A stretch of 64,000 nt of DNA from Odoribacter laneus YIT 12061 (GCF_000243215.1 NZ_JH594596.1:1051297-1115296); one strand, 5' to 3'; positions 15,252 through 24,768 are shown, counted from the first letter of the stretch. Notes: generated by a model from the sequence alone, not told the origin. Made by a program: numbers and translations.

Positions 15252-17405
15252 ATGCGAAAACTAATTTTAATATTTTTGGCAGGGGTGCTACTGTTACCCT
15301 ATTGCCGGGCCGATGAAGGTATGTGGATTCCCATGTTGTTGAAAAAATATAACATAGAGGATATGCAGGCCAAAGGATTTAAGCTAACAGCGGAAGATGT
15401 TTATCATATCAATCAAGCTTCTTTGAAAGATGCTGTAGTCGGATTAGGACGGGAAGGGCAGCCCTTCCATCATTTTTGCACCGGGAATCTGGTGAGTGAA
15501 GAAGGTTTGCTGATTACAAACCACCACTGCGCTTTTGGGATGATCCAAGCTCATTCTTCTTTGGAACACAATTATCTGAAAGATGGTTTCTGGGCTCAGA
15601 ATAAGAACGAGGAATTGGTTAATCCGGGAATTACGGCTTCTATTTTGGTGAGGATGGAGGATGTGACAGATCAGGTAAACGCTGTCCTGAAAGAGGGGAT
15701 GACTGAAGCCGAACGGAAAAAAGCTCTCGAAGAGGTCTGTTTGCGTTTGGAGCAGAAAGCCGTGGCTGGTACAGATTTATCTGCCGATGTAAAACCTTAC
15801 TTCAACGGGAATCAGTTTTTTATGTCGGTATATCGTATATACAAAGATGTACGCCTTGTGGGGGCACCGCCTTCTGCCATCGGAAAATTTGGCGGAGATA
15901 CGGATAACTGGATGTGGCCCCGGCATACGGGTGACTTTTCGGTGTTGAGGATATACGCTGGTACCAATAATGAACCGGCTGAATATTCGGTACAAAATAA
16001 ACCGTACCGACCTGCTGCTTTTTTTAAGGTTTCTGCCCGGGGAATAGAAGAAGGGGATTTTACTATGGTTTTCGGTTACCCCGGAACAACGGTAGAATAT
16101 TTGCCTTCTGATGCTATCTCTCAGTTGATTGAGGTGGAAAATCCGCACAAAATAGCAATCCGGACGGCTATTCTGGGAATTATGAACGCGGCGATGGACG
16201 CTGATGAAGCCCTGCGGATCAAGTATGCCGCAAAAGCAGCAGGTGTAGCAAATGCATGGAAGAAATGGCAAGGGGAAACCAAAGGACTGAAGCGTTTCAA
16301 AACAGTGGAGAATAAGCAAGAGTTAGAAAAAAAATTTGAAAACTGGGCACAAGGGAAAGAGAAATACGCAGGATTGTTGGAAGAATATCGGAAATTATAC
16401 CAACAGCGAAAAGAGCTGAAACTTGCTTCTGTGTATCAAACTGAAGCCGGGAAAAAAGGAGCGGAGATTATCTCCTTTGCTCCATCTCTTTATACAGAAA
16501 TCCTCGGTTACGAACAAGCGGAAGACAAAGCTGCCTATAAGACTTATTTGAGAAAGAAAGCGGAAGATTTCTTTAAAGATTACGATGCTGGAGTAGACCG
16601 GGCAATACTGGCAGAAATGCTCCGCTTATACAATACCAATTTACCTGAAAATTGGATTCCGGCAAAGGTGGCAGAAGCGAGTAAAGCAAGTGATTATCAT
16701 GAGTATGCGGAAAAATTATTCCAGCGCTCACTGTGTGGGGATCCAGCTAAAGTTTACAACTTTATTGAAAAATTGAATAAGAAGTCGATCGAAAAAATAA
16801 AGAAAGACCCAGCTTATCAGTTAGCTAATTCTATAGCAGAGTTCAATAAAACCCGGATACGCCCGGAACTCTCCAAAATTGAAAGAGAACTTACCCGTCT
16901 CGACCGATTATGGTTGGCCGGTTTGATGGAAATGCAACCGGAAAAAACTTTTTATGCGGACGCAAATTCTACGCTGAGAGTCGCTTACGGAACAATAGGA
17001 GGATATTCGCCCCGGGACGCCGTCGAATATCTGTATTATACTACTTTGGAAGGGATTATAGAAAAAGACGATCCGAGTATTTATGATTATAATATTCCCC
17101 AGAAATTGAGAGATCTTTACGCAGCGAAAGACTTCGGTCCCTATACGCAAAATGGAAAAGTGCCGGTTTGTTTTATTGCCAGCAATCACACTACAGGCGG
17201 AAATTCCGGAAGTTGTGTGTTGAACGCAGAAGGATATTTGATCGGCCTTAATTTTGACAGGGCTTGGGATGGCGTTATGTCCGATATGCAGTATGATCCG
17301 GAAATATGCAGGAATATTGCGGTAGATATCCGTTATGTACTCTTTATCATGGATAAGCTAGCCGGAGCGAAACACCTGATGGAAGAAATGGAAATTGTAT
17401 GGTAA
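15252..17405 (+). CDS. S46-family dipeptidyl-peptidase (DPP7/DPP11 type)
   Basis: A 717-residue exported serine peptidase with a signal peptide ending near residue 20. It releases dipeptides from the N-terminus of peptides in the periplasm, which supports amino-acid catabolism. The catalytic residues are the His of TNHHC (H91/H92), an Asp in GGDTDNWMWPRHTGD, and S652 in GGNSGS. Alignment by eye to Porphyromonas gingivalis DPP7 puts S677 at the S1-pocket position that is Gly673 in DPP7 and Arg673 in DPP11. A non-Gly residue there points to acidic P1 preference (DPP11-like), but this is inference. Length is normal. It faces the superoxide dismutase gene across a shared terminator. Confidence 0.88.
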   Translation: MRKLILIFLAGVLLLPYCRADEGMWIPMLLKKYNIEDMQAKGFKLTAEDVYHINQASLKDAVVGLGREGQPFHHFCTGNLVSEEGLLITNHHCAFGMIQAHSSLEHNYLKDGFWAQNKNEELVNPGITASILVRMEDVTDQVNAVLKEGMTEAERKKALEEVCLRLEQKAVAGTDLSADVKPYFNGNQFFMSVYRIYKDVRLVGAPPSAIGKFGGDTDNWMWPRHTGDFSVLRIYAGTNNEPAEYSVQNKPYRPAAFFKVSARGIEEGDFTMVFGYPGTTVEYLPSDAISQLIEVENPHKIAIRTAILGIMNAAMDADEALRIKYAAKAAGVANAWKKWQGETKGLKRFKTVENKQELEKKFENWAQGKEKYAGLLEEYRKLYQQRKELKLASVYQTEAGKKGAEIISFAPSLYTEILGYEQAEDKAAYKTYLRKKAEDFFKDYDAGVDRAILAEMLRLYNTNLPENWIPAKVAEASKASDYHEYAEKLFQRSLCGDPAKVYNFIEKLNKKSIEKIKKDPAYQLANSIAEFNKTRIRPELSKIERELTRLDRLWLAGLMEMQPEKTFYADANSTLRVAYGTIGGYSPRDAVEYLYYTTLEGIIEKDDPSIYDYNIPQKLRDLYAAKDFGPYTQNGKVPVCFIASNHTTGGNSGSCVLNAEGYLIGLNFDRAWDGVMSDMQYDPEICRNIAVDIRYVLFIMDKLAGAKHLMEEMEIVW

Positions 17406-17408
17406 GTG

Positions 17409-17457
17409 AAACCGGATTTACGACAAGGTTTTGAAAACCAAATCGTAAATCCGGTTT
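17409..17457. terminator. Bidirectional terminator between S46 peptidase and sod
   Basis: AAACCGGATTTACGA (17409-17423) and TCGTAAATCCGGTTT (17443-17457) form a perfect 15-base stem. Its 19-base loop includes a second small palindrome, GGTTTTGAAAACC. T-runs follow on both strands. It lies between convergent genes ending at 17405 and 17466. Confidence 0.85.
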
Positions 17458-17465
17458 TCATTCGT

Positions 17466-18131
17466 TTATTTTTCACAAAGCATTCTCTTTTCTACCTTTT
17501 CCCAGTCTACAATATTCCAGAAATTTTCTACATATTTTGCCCGTAAATTCTGTACATCTAAATAATAGGCATGTTCCCATACATCCAAGTTTAAAATCGG
17601 CTTTTTCCCTTGAGTAAGTGGATTTTCGGCGTTTTTGGTTTGCATAATTTCGAGTTTGCCGTCTTCTCCTGCAAGGAGCCAGGCATAACCAGATCCAAAG
17701 ACAGAAACGGCAGCTTCTGAAAATTTCTTTTTAAAATCTTCCAGGCTTCCAAAACTTTCTTCTATTTTCTCTTTCAGCTTTTTCGGAAGTTCTTCGTTTT
17801 TATCCTTGGCAGGCCGAAGGGCCTCAAATTGAAAATAGTGGTTAAATACCTGGGCCGAATTGTTAAATAGTTTATCGGAAGAATTCAGCATGATCTCTTC
17901 GATTGTCATATCTTGAAACTCCGTGCCTGCAATGAGCTTATTGGTGTTTTCAATGTAGCCGAGTAAATGTTTTCCATAATGGAACTGAACCGTCTTTCTA
18001 CTCATATAAGGTTCATAAGCGTCTTCCGGATAAAGAGGAGGCAATAATTGAAATTGACCATTCTGATCCTTCTTATTCACTTCTTTCGATAAAAGTAGTA
18101 CACAACTTGAAATTGATTTTTCTGTTTTCAT
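17466..18131 (-). CDS. Fe/Mn-family superoxide dismutase, divergent
   Basis: A 221-residue protein of the Fe/Mn superoxide dismutase family, about 25 residues longer at the N-terminus than usual. All four metal ligands are present: H51 (FHYGKH), H98 (FNHYF), D183 and H187 (DVWEHAYY). The second-shell Y59 and Q94 are also kept; Gln in that position is typical of iron or cambialistic enzymes. Other usual residues differ: KHH has become KHL, the FYW after the second ligand is FQF, and GSGW is GSGY. It should convert superoxide to peroxide and oxygen, but activity is not certain. No clean signal peptide is visible. PerR and rubrerythrin genes lie 7 kb away. Confidence 0.82.
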   Translation of the reverse strand: MKTEKSISSCVLLLSKEVNKKDQNGQFQLLPPLYPEDAYEPYMSRKTVQFHYGKHLLGYIENTNKLIAGTEFQDMTIEEIMLNSSDKLFNNSAQVFNHYFQFEALRPAKDKNEELPKKLKEKIEESFGSLEDFKKKFSEAAVSVFGSGYAWLLAGEDGKLEIMQTKNAENPLTQGKKPILNLDVWEHAYYLDVQNLRAKYVENFWNIVDWEKVEKRMLCEK

Positions 18132-18417
18132 AGGACTATTTTTTAGTTTTTTGTTCTGATTTTCCGAATGTATCTGATTTTAATTAATATTCAGGCAAAC
18201 CCTCTTTTCCTTTAACGTTATCTAAAATGGAAAGTTACTCCTTGTTTTTTATAAACCAAGTATTCTTCCTTAAATTTTATTTTTCCTTTTTTATAAAGAA
18301 GAAGGTGTGATTTCGTGATAAAAAAGTGTATTGTGAAAGGGGGGATACTCCTGTATGAAATTTCTTAATTCAGTTTTTTATGCGTACTTTTACCATCAGG
18401 TATAAAATAGGTTCATT
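18132..18417. other. Divergent intergenic region, sod / lipoprotein operon
   Basis: No gene was found in these 286 AT-rich bases. They must hold promoters for sod on the minus strand and the lipoprotein-ABC operon on the plus strand. On the plus strand TACTTTTA near 18384 is one base off TAnnTTTG with T-rich sequence about 19 bases upstream. No convincing operator palindrome for sod was seen. Confidence 0.4.
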
Positions 18418-19920
18418 ATGAAAAATATATTTTTAAGTTTAAAAGTATTCTTGGGAATTTTTTTGATCGTTTTCACGACGGCTTGTCAGCAACAAGAGTC
18501 TGTCACGCCTTATTATCAGGTTATTCCGGAAGAAGTAGACGGTGTTGTTGCAGTAAAAGTAAATCGGATCCTTGAAAAAGCAGGGGGAGATGAAAATATA
18601 ATTTCTTTTTTAGCGTTGTTTCAAAAACAATTGGATCAGAAGATTCTTCAACAACTGCAGGAAATTTTGAAGAATGGTCCGGAATACGGTTTGAATTTGA
18701 GTGAGAATTTATATGTATTTTCAGAGGCTGCCGAAGGGCAGATTGGGATTGTTGCAAAAGTTTCAGAGGCTGCCCGGACGGAAAAAGCTTTAAAGAATTT
18801 GGGTTTGACTATAGGGACGGATGCAAAAGGATACCGTCATGCTGTGTTAGACAAAAGGTTGGTTTGTTACTTTAACGAATCTGTTTTAGTATGTGTAACG
18901 ACTTTAAAAGGAACTGCGGATATTGAAAACTATGCGGTGACTTTAATGAATCTGCCTGCGGAAAAGAGTTTGAGTCAGAAAGAAGGTTTTGTAAAATTAC
19001 GTTCTTCTGCAGATGATATCAGTTTCCTGAAAAAAAATCAATTTCCCGGAGAGGACTATATGCTGAGTTTTTCGGAAATAGATGTCGCTAAGGTCGACCT
19101 ATTGGGAGGAATTAATTTTGAAAACGGTCTGGTAAAAGCTTATTATTCTTATTTTTCTTCGGATCGGGCCACAGCTGATTTGTTAGCAAAAGGGTATGCA
19201 TTTTTAAGAAAAGAGAAAAAAAATTTATCGGATCTTTATCCTGCTTCTACTTTATTTTATTTTGCTACGAATCTGAATGGACCGCAACTTGCAAAAGAAA
19301 TAGAAGAACGGGACTTTCCGGAGTTACGACAGAATAAGATTGCCATACAACAGTTTTTATCGGCTTTAAATGGAGAGTGTGCTCTGGGATATCTGAACAT
19401 TTCGCCCATGGGCATCCCTTCTTCCTTGTTGTATGCAGAAGTCGACAATGATTATCCGTTGGAATATATGATTCAATTCGTGCAGAAAGAATTCGGAAAT
19501 ACGGTACAAGTCAGAAAAACAGGAAATTCTGCTTATGAATGTAAAGTCATTATGTTGAATATGGATATTTATGCCGGAATAAAAGACGGGCTTTTGTATA
19601 TCACAAACGATAATTCCGCGTATAGAAATATTGGAAAAAAAGTTGCCGATCCTTTGCATCGTTCGCCGTTTTTTACTCATTTAACCCATTCTTATATCGG
19701 AGCTTTTATGAATGTGACAGCTCTTTTACAATCCCCTATTGTACAGTTAGGGCTTTCCCAATGGAAGCAAGGAGTAGGCGCTTTGATTCTCCAATTTCTG
19801 TCAGAATGTTCCTATTTGGAGCTATATCAGGAAAGTCCGGAAAAAACCGTTTTGAATATTTCTTTGCAAAACCAAGGACAAAACAGTCTTAAAACCCTGC
19901 TGGAAGCAGCCAGAAAATAA
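18418..19920 (+). CDS. DUF4836-like lipoprotein
   Basis: A 500-residue protein with a signal peptide and lipobox TTAC ending at C23, so a lipoprotein. The mature part starts VIPEEVDGVVAVKVNRIL, in the style of Bacteroidota DUF4836 proteins, whose N-terminal repeat contains an IPxxAxxVxxID pattern; that link is from memory. No catalytic motif is visible. The body seems to have two related alpha/beta halves with periodic hydrophobic strands. It is 17 bases upstream of an ABC ATPase gene that overlaps a permease gene, so the three form one operon. A role as the periplasmic or surface partner of that transporter is plausible but inferred. Confidence 0.72.
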   Translation: MKNIFLSLKVFLGIFLIVFTTACQQQESVTPYYQVIPEEVDGVVAVKVNRILEKAGGDENIISFLALFQKQLDQKILQQLQEILKNGPEYGLNLSENLYVFSEAAEGQIGIVAKVSEAARTEKALKNLGLTIGTDAKGYRHAVLDKRLVCYFNESVLVCVTTLKGTADIENYAVTLMNLPAEKSLSQKEGFVKLRSSADDISFLKKNQFPGEDYMLSFSEIDVAKVDLLGGINFENGLVKAYYSYFSSDRATADLLAKGYAFLRKEKKNLSDLYPASTLFYFATNLNGPQLAKEIEERDFPELRQNKIAIQQFLSALNGECALGYLNISPMGIPSSLLYAEVDNDYPLEYMIQFVQKEFGNTVQVRKTGNSAYECKVIMLNMDIYAGIKDGLLYITNDNSAYRNIGKKVADPLHRSPFFTHLTHSYIGAFMNVTALLQSPIVQLGLSQWKQGVGALILQFLSECSYLELYQESPEKTVLNISLQNQGQNSLKTLLEAARK

Positions 19921-19937
19921 TCAAAGTCCGGATAAAA

Positions 19938-20582
19938 ATGAAAGAGATCAGTTTGTCGCAGATTGTCCCCGAGGTTTTTAGTCAAAGAGAGAAAAAGGAG
20001 TCTGGTATATGGTATCGGGAGGTTGCCTTCACAAAAGGAGAAGTCTGTTTACTAGAGGCTGTTTCCGGAGCTGGTAAATCTTCTCTTTGCAGTTATCTTT
20101 ATGGATACCGTTCTGATTATCAGGGAACCATTTGTTTCGATGGAGAGAATATACGGAATTTTTCGAAAACACAGTGGGCTGAACTGCGAAGAGTATCTTT
20201 GAGTATTCTTTTTCAGGAATTACGGCTTTTTCAAGAATTGACAGCTTGGGAAAACATCCTGATTAAAAATAATCTGACGGGTTATAAGACGCTTCAATGG
20301 ATTGAAAATTGTTTCTATTTATTGGGAATAGAAGACAAAAAAGATGTTACTGTAGCCAAATTATCTTTTGGGCAACAACAAAGAATAGCTTTTGTCCGGG
20401 CTTTATGCCAACCGTTCGATTTTGTCTTTTTGGATGAACCCGTCAGTCATTTGGATATAAACAACAATCGTATTTTGGGAGAATTGCTTGCGGAAGAGGT
20501 GAAACAACAGGGGGCCGGGGTGATTGTCACTTCGATCGGAAATCCACTGAATATAAAATACGATAAAATAATGCAACTATGA
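19938..20582 (+). CDS. ABC transporter ATP-binding protein (LolD/MacB-like)
   Basis: A 214-residue ATPase of the small LolD/FtsE class. Walker A is in EAVSGAGKSS (about 40-49), where the first glycine of GxxGxGKS is alanine. The Q-loop region is LFQELRLFQEL, the ABC signature is LSFGQQQR, and Walker B is FVFLDEPVSHLD, with a final switch region VIVTSIGNP in place of the usual H-loop histidine. It powers the permease encoded next, with which it overlaps by four bases (ATGA). The altered Walker A and the missing H-loop His suggest lower or regulated ATPase activity, although the catalytic Glu is present. Confidence 0.82.
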   Translation: MKEISLSQIVPEVFSQREKKESGIWYREVAFTKGEVCLLEAVSGAGKSSLCSYLYGYRSDYQGTICFDGENIRNFSKTQWAELRRVSLSILFQELRLFQELTAWENILIKNNLTGYKTLQWIENCFYLLGIEDKKDVTVAKLSFGQQQRIAFVRALCQPFDFVFLDEPVSHLDINNNRILGELLAEEVKQQGAGVIVTSIGNPLNIKYDKIMQL

Positions 20583-21760
20583 ATTTAGTGTGGAAATTAT
20601 TGCGGCAGCACATTAGTAAGTCGCAGCTGACCGGTTTTTTTGTTGCGAATCTGGCCGGTATGTTTATTGTGCTGCTGTCTGTGCAGGTATATTCGGATTT
20701 ACGACCTTTATTTAGTGGAGGAGAAAGTTTTTTAAATAAGGATTATCTGATCCTGACAAAGAAGATAAATGCATTTACGTCGCTGGCGGGTAACGGAAGT
20801 ATCTTCACTCCGGAAGAAATAGAAGAAATCCGGCGGCAATCTTTTGTCAGAAAGGCCAACGGTTTTACGCCTTCGGCTTTTGGGGTGACTGCCGGAATCC
20901 GTATGGGAGGCAGGGGATTTGCTACCGAAATGTTTTTCGAATCTGTTCCGGACGAATATGTGGATGTCAATACAACTTCCTGGAAATTTGACGCAACGGA
21001 TAGAGTTATCCCGATCATTATCCCTCGCAATTATTTGAATCTCTATAATTTCGGGTTCGCTCAGGCCCGGAATTTACCGAAACTTTCGGAAAAAATAATC
21101 GGTTCTATGCCTTTGGAAGTAGAATTGAGAGGAGAGGGAAAACGCCAGCATTTCGAAGGACGTATTGTCGGCTTTTCCGATCGGCTGAATACCATTCTGG
21201 TTCCACAACAATTTATGGACTGGGCCAATCAAACTTTTGCTCCCGAAAAAACTATCGGTTTTTCCAGATTAATTGTAGAAGCCGGAAATCCGGCTGATCC
21301 GCATATTGTACACTATTTTAAAGGAAAGAACTACGAAACAGAGGACGGAAAACTGGATGCGGGAAAGACCATGTGGTTTCTGAATATGTTAACCAGTTCG
21401 GTGATTGCGGTGGGATTGATTATATGTGCCTTATCCCTTTATATCTTGATGTTAAGCATTTATCTGCTGCTCCAAAAGAATAATGTTAAACTCCAAAATT
21501 TATTGTTGATTGGCTATCGGACGACTCAGATTGCCCGTCCGTATCAAAACCTCACATTGGTCCTCAATGGAATTGTCTTTTGTATAGCGATGATAGCTGT
21601 GTTTATTATGCGGCATTATTATACAAATTGGCTAAAAGAAATCTGGCCGGATTTTACTTCCGGCAGTACCGGTTTTTTGTTTGGAATGGGAGTCGCTTTA
21701 TTTCTTCTGGTATCCCTGTTGAATATAACCGCTATACGGGTCAAAATAAATAAATTATAA
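20579..21760 (+). CDS. ABC transporter permease (FtsX/MacB-like)
   Basis: A 393-residue membrane protein with the FtsX-superfamily plan: one N-terminal transmembrane helix (about 18-37), a periplasmic domain of some 230 residues, and three C-terminal helices (about 272-297, 320-342, 362-385). The periplasmic part does not look like the MacB or LolC consensus beyond its general size. With the ATPase this makes a type VII ABC machine, which usually couples ATP use to mechanical work on lipoproteins, envelope enzymes or efflux rather than classic transport. The upstream lipoprotein is the likely partner. Substrate unknown. Confidence 0.78.
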   Translation: MNLVWKLLRQHISKSQLTGFFVANLAGMFIVLLSVQVYSDLRPLFSGGESFLNKDYLILTKKINAFTSLAGNGSIFTPEEIEEIRRQSFVRKANGFTPSAFGVTAGIRMGGRGFATEMFFESVPDEYVDVNTTSWKFDATDRVIPIIIPRNYLNLYNFGFAQARNLPKLSEKIIGSMPLEVELRGEGKRQHFEGRIVGFSDRLNTILVPQQFMDWANQTFAPEKTIGFSRLIVEAGNPADPHIVHYFKGKNYETEDGKLDAGKTMWFLNMLTSSVIAVGLIICALSLYILMLSIYLLLQKNNVKLQNLLLIGYRTTQIARPYQNLTLVLNGIVFCIAMIAVFIMRHYYTNWLKEIWPDFTSGSTGFLFGMGVALFLLVSLLNITAIRVKINKL

Positions 21761-21864
21761 GGTAAAAATATTCAACAGATCCTCCGAGCTGTTCCAAAAG
21801 CTGAGAAAATAATAGCTTTGAAGACTATTGCTCCGGGAATAACACCTTCTCCCGGATATTACAA

Positions 21865-21897
21865 AACCGAATTAACTCATTGTGAATTAATTCGGTT
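21865..21897. terminator. Bidirectional terminator 21865-21897
   Basis: AACCGAATTAA (21865-21875) and TTAATTCGGTT (21887-21897) form a perfect 11-base stem with an 11-base loop. It lies between the permease gene ending at 21760 and the minus-strand lipoprotein ending at 21944. AT-rich flanks give weak T-tracts on both sides. Confidence 0.7.
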
Positions 21898-21943
21898 AAA
21901 TTAAGTTATTTGCGGAAATCCTTTTGCCTTTTAGACGAAGGGA

Positions 21944-22618
21944 CTAATTGTGGTTGCTCAAGGTAAAACCCAGTTCCAGTTTGAGAGTATTATCGAAAAT
22001 TGTAGCAATTTGTTCCTTAACGCTTCCTGAAATAATTTGTTTCATGGTATCCGGAAACTGATCGAAGCCTTCTATAATACTGGGTAAAAGTATGCTCAAT
22101 AGCTGATCCTGCATCATGGCTATCATATTCTTCAAATACGTTTTATCAAAATACATCAGCAATTCATCGCCTTTTTGTTGATAGATAAAACTGATTTTAG
22201 GGATATCGGGAGCTATACCTCCTGTCAATTGTGCTAAATCGGCTGAATTGAGAGCAACTTCTATATAACGTTCATCTACTTTATACGTCGCGCCAAGGGT
22301 AGCTGGGGTACCGTTTTGAAGACTCATATTCACTTTCAGGGTATTATTGTCCGAAAAAGTGACTCCTTTGAAATAATCTCCCATTTTTTCCTTTGCCATA
22401 CTTAAAAACATCGTTTTCAAGTCTTTTGCAGCTATCGACATTTTACGATACTGTCCCATGGAAATAACGATAGAATCCTGAGCGTATTCAAATTCAAAAT
22501 GAGGCTGTTCATACTGCCAGGTCCCAAGTAAGGAATTGGGTTCGTCTTCATTATCACTACAAGCACACAATGCTACCGCCAGCATTGAGAGCAGAGAAAA
22601 AAGAAAAAATTTTTTCAT
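21944..22618 (-). CDS. Lipoprotein with lipocalin-like/DUF4923-like domain
   Basis: About 224 residues, beginning at ATG 22618 (an upstream in-frame TTG adds two residues). The signal peptide ends in a lipobox LCAC, followed by an acidic DNEDEP tether that favours outer-membrane export in Bacteroidota. The mature part starts LLGTWQYEQPHFEF, typical of lipocalin-like or DUF4923 folds that begin with a GTW strand. A repeated beta-strand pattern follows, then a helical C-terminus. It is 21 bases downstream of a TonB-dependent receptor gene in the same direction, so it may cap or assist that receptor. No enzymatic motif is present. Confidence 0.72.
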   Translation of the reverse strand: MKKFFLFSLLSMLAVALCACSDNEDEPNSLLGTWQYEQPHFEFEYAQDSIVISMGQYRKMSIAAKDLKTMFLSMAKEKMGDYFKGVTFSDNNTLKVNMSLQNGTPATLGATYKVDERYIEVALNSADLAQLTGGIAPDIPKISFIYQQKGDELLMYFDKTYLKNMIAMMQDQLLSILLPSIIEGFDQFPDTMKQIISGSVKEQIATIFDNTLKLELGFTLSNHN

Positions 22619-22638
22619 ATACAAATTGTTTAAAAGGA

Positions 22639-24768
22639 TTAGATTTTAAAGGCAATAGACGCTCCAAAACGGGCCGGAGAACCGGATTGTCCCATATCGT
22701 AATATTGGGGTAATTTTTCTCCAACGGGATTGTTGAGCATATAAGTAAAAAATGCTTTATCCAATAAATTCTTCCCCCAAATATGGAAATCGATATGTTT
22801 ACCGGAAAAATATAGATCCAGATTCCAAAGGAAATAAGGCGACTGTTTCAATAAATTGGCTTCGTCAAAATACTGGGTTCCGAAACCGGAGACCGTAGTC
22901 GAAGCGACAAAATTTTCAAAGCCCAGGCTTCGCAGAGGCATTTGATAGGAGAGCCCCGCATGTCCCGTAAATTCCGGGGACATGACAATGCGGTGTCCTT
23001 CATAGGCTTGGATCAGATGATGGTAATATTCAGCATGATTATAACCTGCCGAAAAGGTATAAGTCAGGCGGGGGACAATTTCCCATTGCAAATCCAGTTC
23101 TCCACCGAAACTCCGGGCATCTCCGGCATTCTTAATGCTGGGGCCCATCATTCCCATGACGAAAATCTGTTGATCTTTCCAGTCGATATAAAACAGAGCG
23201 GCCGTAAGATTAAATTTTTTCCGGGGACTGAAATACTTTAATCCGATTTCATAATTCCACAATTCTTCTTCCTCATAGCCCAGATCTACAAATTGGGAAC
23301 TCATTTCGTTTACAATAATATTATATCCCCCGGCTTTATAGCCTTTCGCTACATTGGCATAAAGAGAAATTCCCTTCTCCCATTTTTGTAAAAATGAGAA
23401 TTTCGGTAACCAGGCTGCAAAACTTTTGTCTTTTTTAGAGGAATGATAGGCTTCGAATTGGGAAGATCCGGTCAGTAAAAGACTATCCCGGTAATTTAAA
23501 TGTACACTTTCGTAATCGTAACGCAATCCGGCTGTTAAAACCATACCCGGCCACAATTCCTTTACGCCTATTTGGCCGTATCCGGCTATTCCCTTCGTCG
23601 TTGTGGAATTATAATACGTCGCTTCATCCAGCGGCATAGGTAAAAGAAAATGTTTGTCCTTTCCGAAGGTAGCCAGATAATTATTTTCCAAGTCTTTATA
23701 AAATCCGAATGTACCGATGGTCCAATCCCAATAACGGGTAGCAGCGGATTGCAGATTTATTTCCTGGGTAACCAGATGTTGTTTCGATTTCTTATAATTG
23801 TCAAATACGTCCAGATAAGTAAAATCGGCATCTAGAATTTGTTTATCTTTTGACCAGGAATAGGAACTCATCCAGTTAAAAGCCGCATGCTGCCCGCTCT
23901 TTTTCACACTGAGGTAAGACCTCAGCAAGTCCCGCTTATAAGAAGAAGGGGTATTATAATTCACTTTATACCGCTCCTTTTTTAAAGAATCTACCGCATA
24001 ATATGCGTATCCTCCGTCAAAAGAATGTACGTAATTAGCTCCCAAGCCGATCTTCCAGTTCCGCCCCGCATAAATATTTCCCTGATATTGGCCGTTGTAG
24101 GATTCTGTCGGGTTTGATCTCCTTTCGCTTTCAAATTTATTTTTAAAATAACCTCTGGACTTATTATAAGAAAAAGAAAATTTGTTACGTAACTTCTTTA
24201 GAGGTAAGTCGATTACCAGATTATAATTTTGAGAAACATAACTGGCTACTCCGATTTTCCCCCGTAAAGCAAATTTATTTCCCGCCTGACGGGTGTTTAT
24301 ATTGATCAAACCATTGATACTGTTTCGTCCGTATAGAGTGGTTTGAGGTCCCCTTAACACCTCTATTTGCTGGATGTCGTATAAGTCGAAGACAAAAGCA
24401 TTTTTATCGAAGACGGGAACGCCATCTACATAAAGTCCTACAGGAGGAGTGCCGGAAACCGTTCCAATTCCGCGCATATACATGGGAGTGGAAAGCTTTA
24501 ATCCTCCTTCCTGCATATAAAAATTGGGGACTATACCGGAAATATTCCGTAAATCGGGATTATTTTCGCCCGGTATGGAACGTTCGTTGATTACCGTTAA
24601 TGCAACGGGGATATCCGATGGGGATAATTCCCTTTTTTCTGCTATAACAGTTACTTCCTGCAATTGTTGCACAATACTGTATACAGAATCCGGACTTCCG
24701 ATAGCCGATTGTTGTGTAAATGCCGGAAAACAAATGAAAAACAATAGAATAATAAGTATATAACGCAT
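22639..24768 (-). CDS. TonB-dependent outer-membrane receptor
   Basis: A 709-residue receptor with a signal peptide (about 1-18) and a TonB-box-like LQEVTVIAEKR at about 36-46. The plug domain follows, with PVALTVINERSI, RGIGTVSGTPPVGLYVDGVPV, and the conserved IEVLRGPQTTLYGRNSINGLINI. The rest is a 22-strand barrel ending in a terminal aromatic-rich strand (FGASIAFKI). There is no N-terminal carboxypeptidase-like extension and no SusD partner, so it is not a classic glycan SusC. Siderophore, heme, vitamin or peptide uptake are all possible. The perR operon lies upstream, but no binding palindrome was found in the receptor's own leader. Confidence 0.85.
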   Translation of the reverse strand: MRYILIILLFFICFPAFTQQSAIGSPDSVYSIVQQLQEVTVIAEKRELSPSDIPVALTVINERSIPGENNPDLRNISGIVPNFYMQEGGLKLSTPMYMRGIGTVSGTPPVGLYVDGVPVFDKNAFVFDLYDIQQIEVLRGPQTTLYGRNSINGLININTRQAGNKFALRGKIGVASYVSQNYNLVIDLPLKKLRNKFSFSYNKSRGYFKNKFESERRSNPTESYNGQYQGNIYAGRNWKIGLGANYVHSFDGGYAYYAVDSLKKERYKVNYNTPSSYKRDLLRSYLSVKKSGQHAAFNWMSSYSWSKDKQILDADFTYLDVFDNYKKSKQHLVTQEINLQSAATRYWDWTIGTFGFYKDLENNYLATFGKDKHFLLPMPLDEATYYNSTTTKGIAGYGQIGVKELWPGMVLTAGLRYDYESVHLNYRDSLLLTGSSQFEAYHSSKKDKSFAAWLPKFSFLQKWEKGISLYANVAKGYKAGGYNIIVNEMSSQFVDLGYEEEELWNYEIGLKYFSPRKKFNLTAALFYIDWKDQQIFVMGMMGPSIKNAGDARSFGGELDLQWEIVPRLTYTFSAGYNHAEYYHHLIQAYEGHRIVMSPEFTGHAGLSYQMPLRSLGFENFVASTTVSGFGTQYFDEANLLKQSPYFLWNLDLYFSGKHIDFHIWGKNLLDKAFFTYMLNNPVGEKLPQYYDMGQSGSPARFGASIAFKI

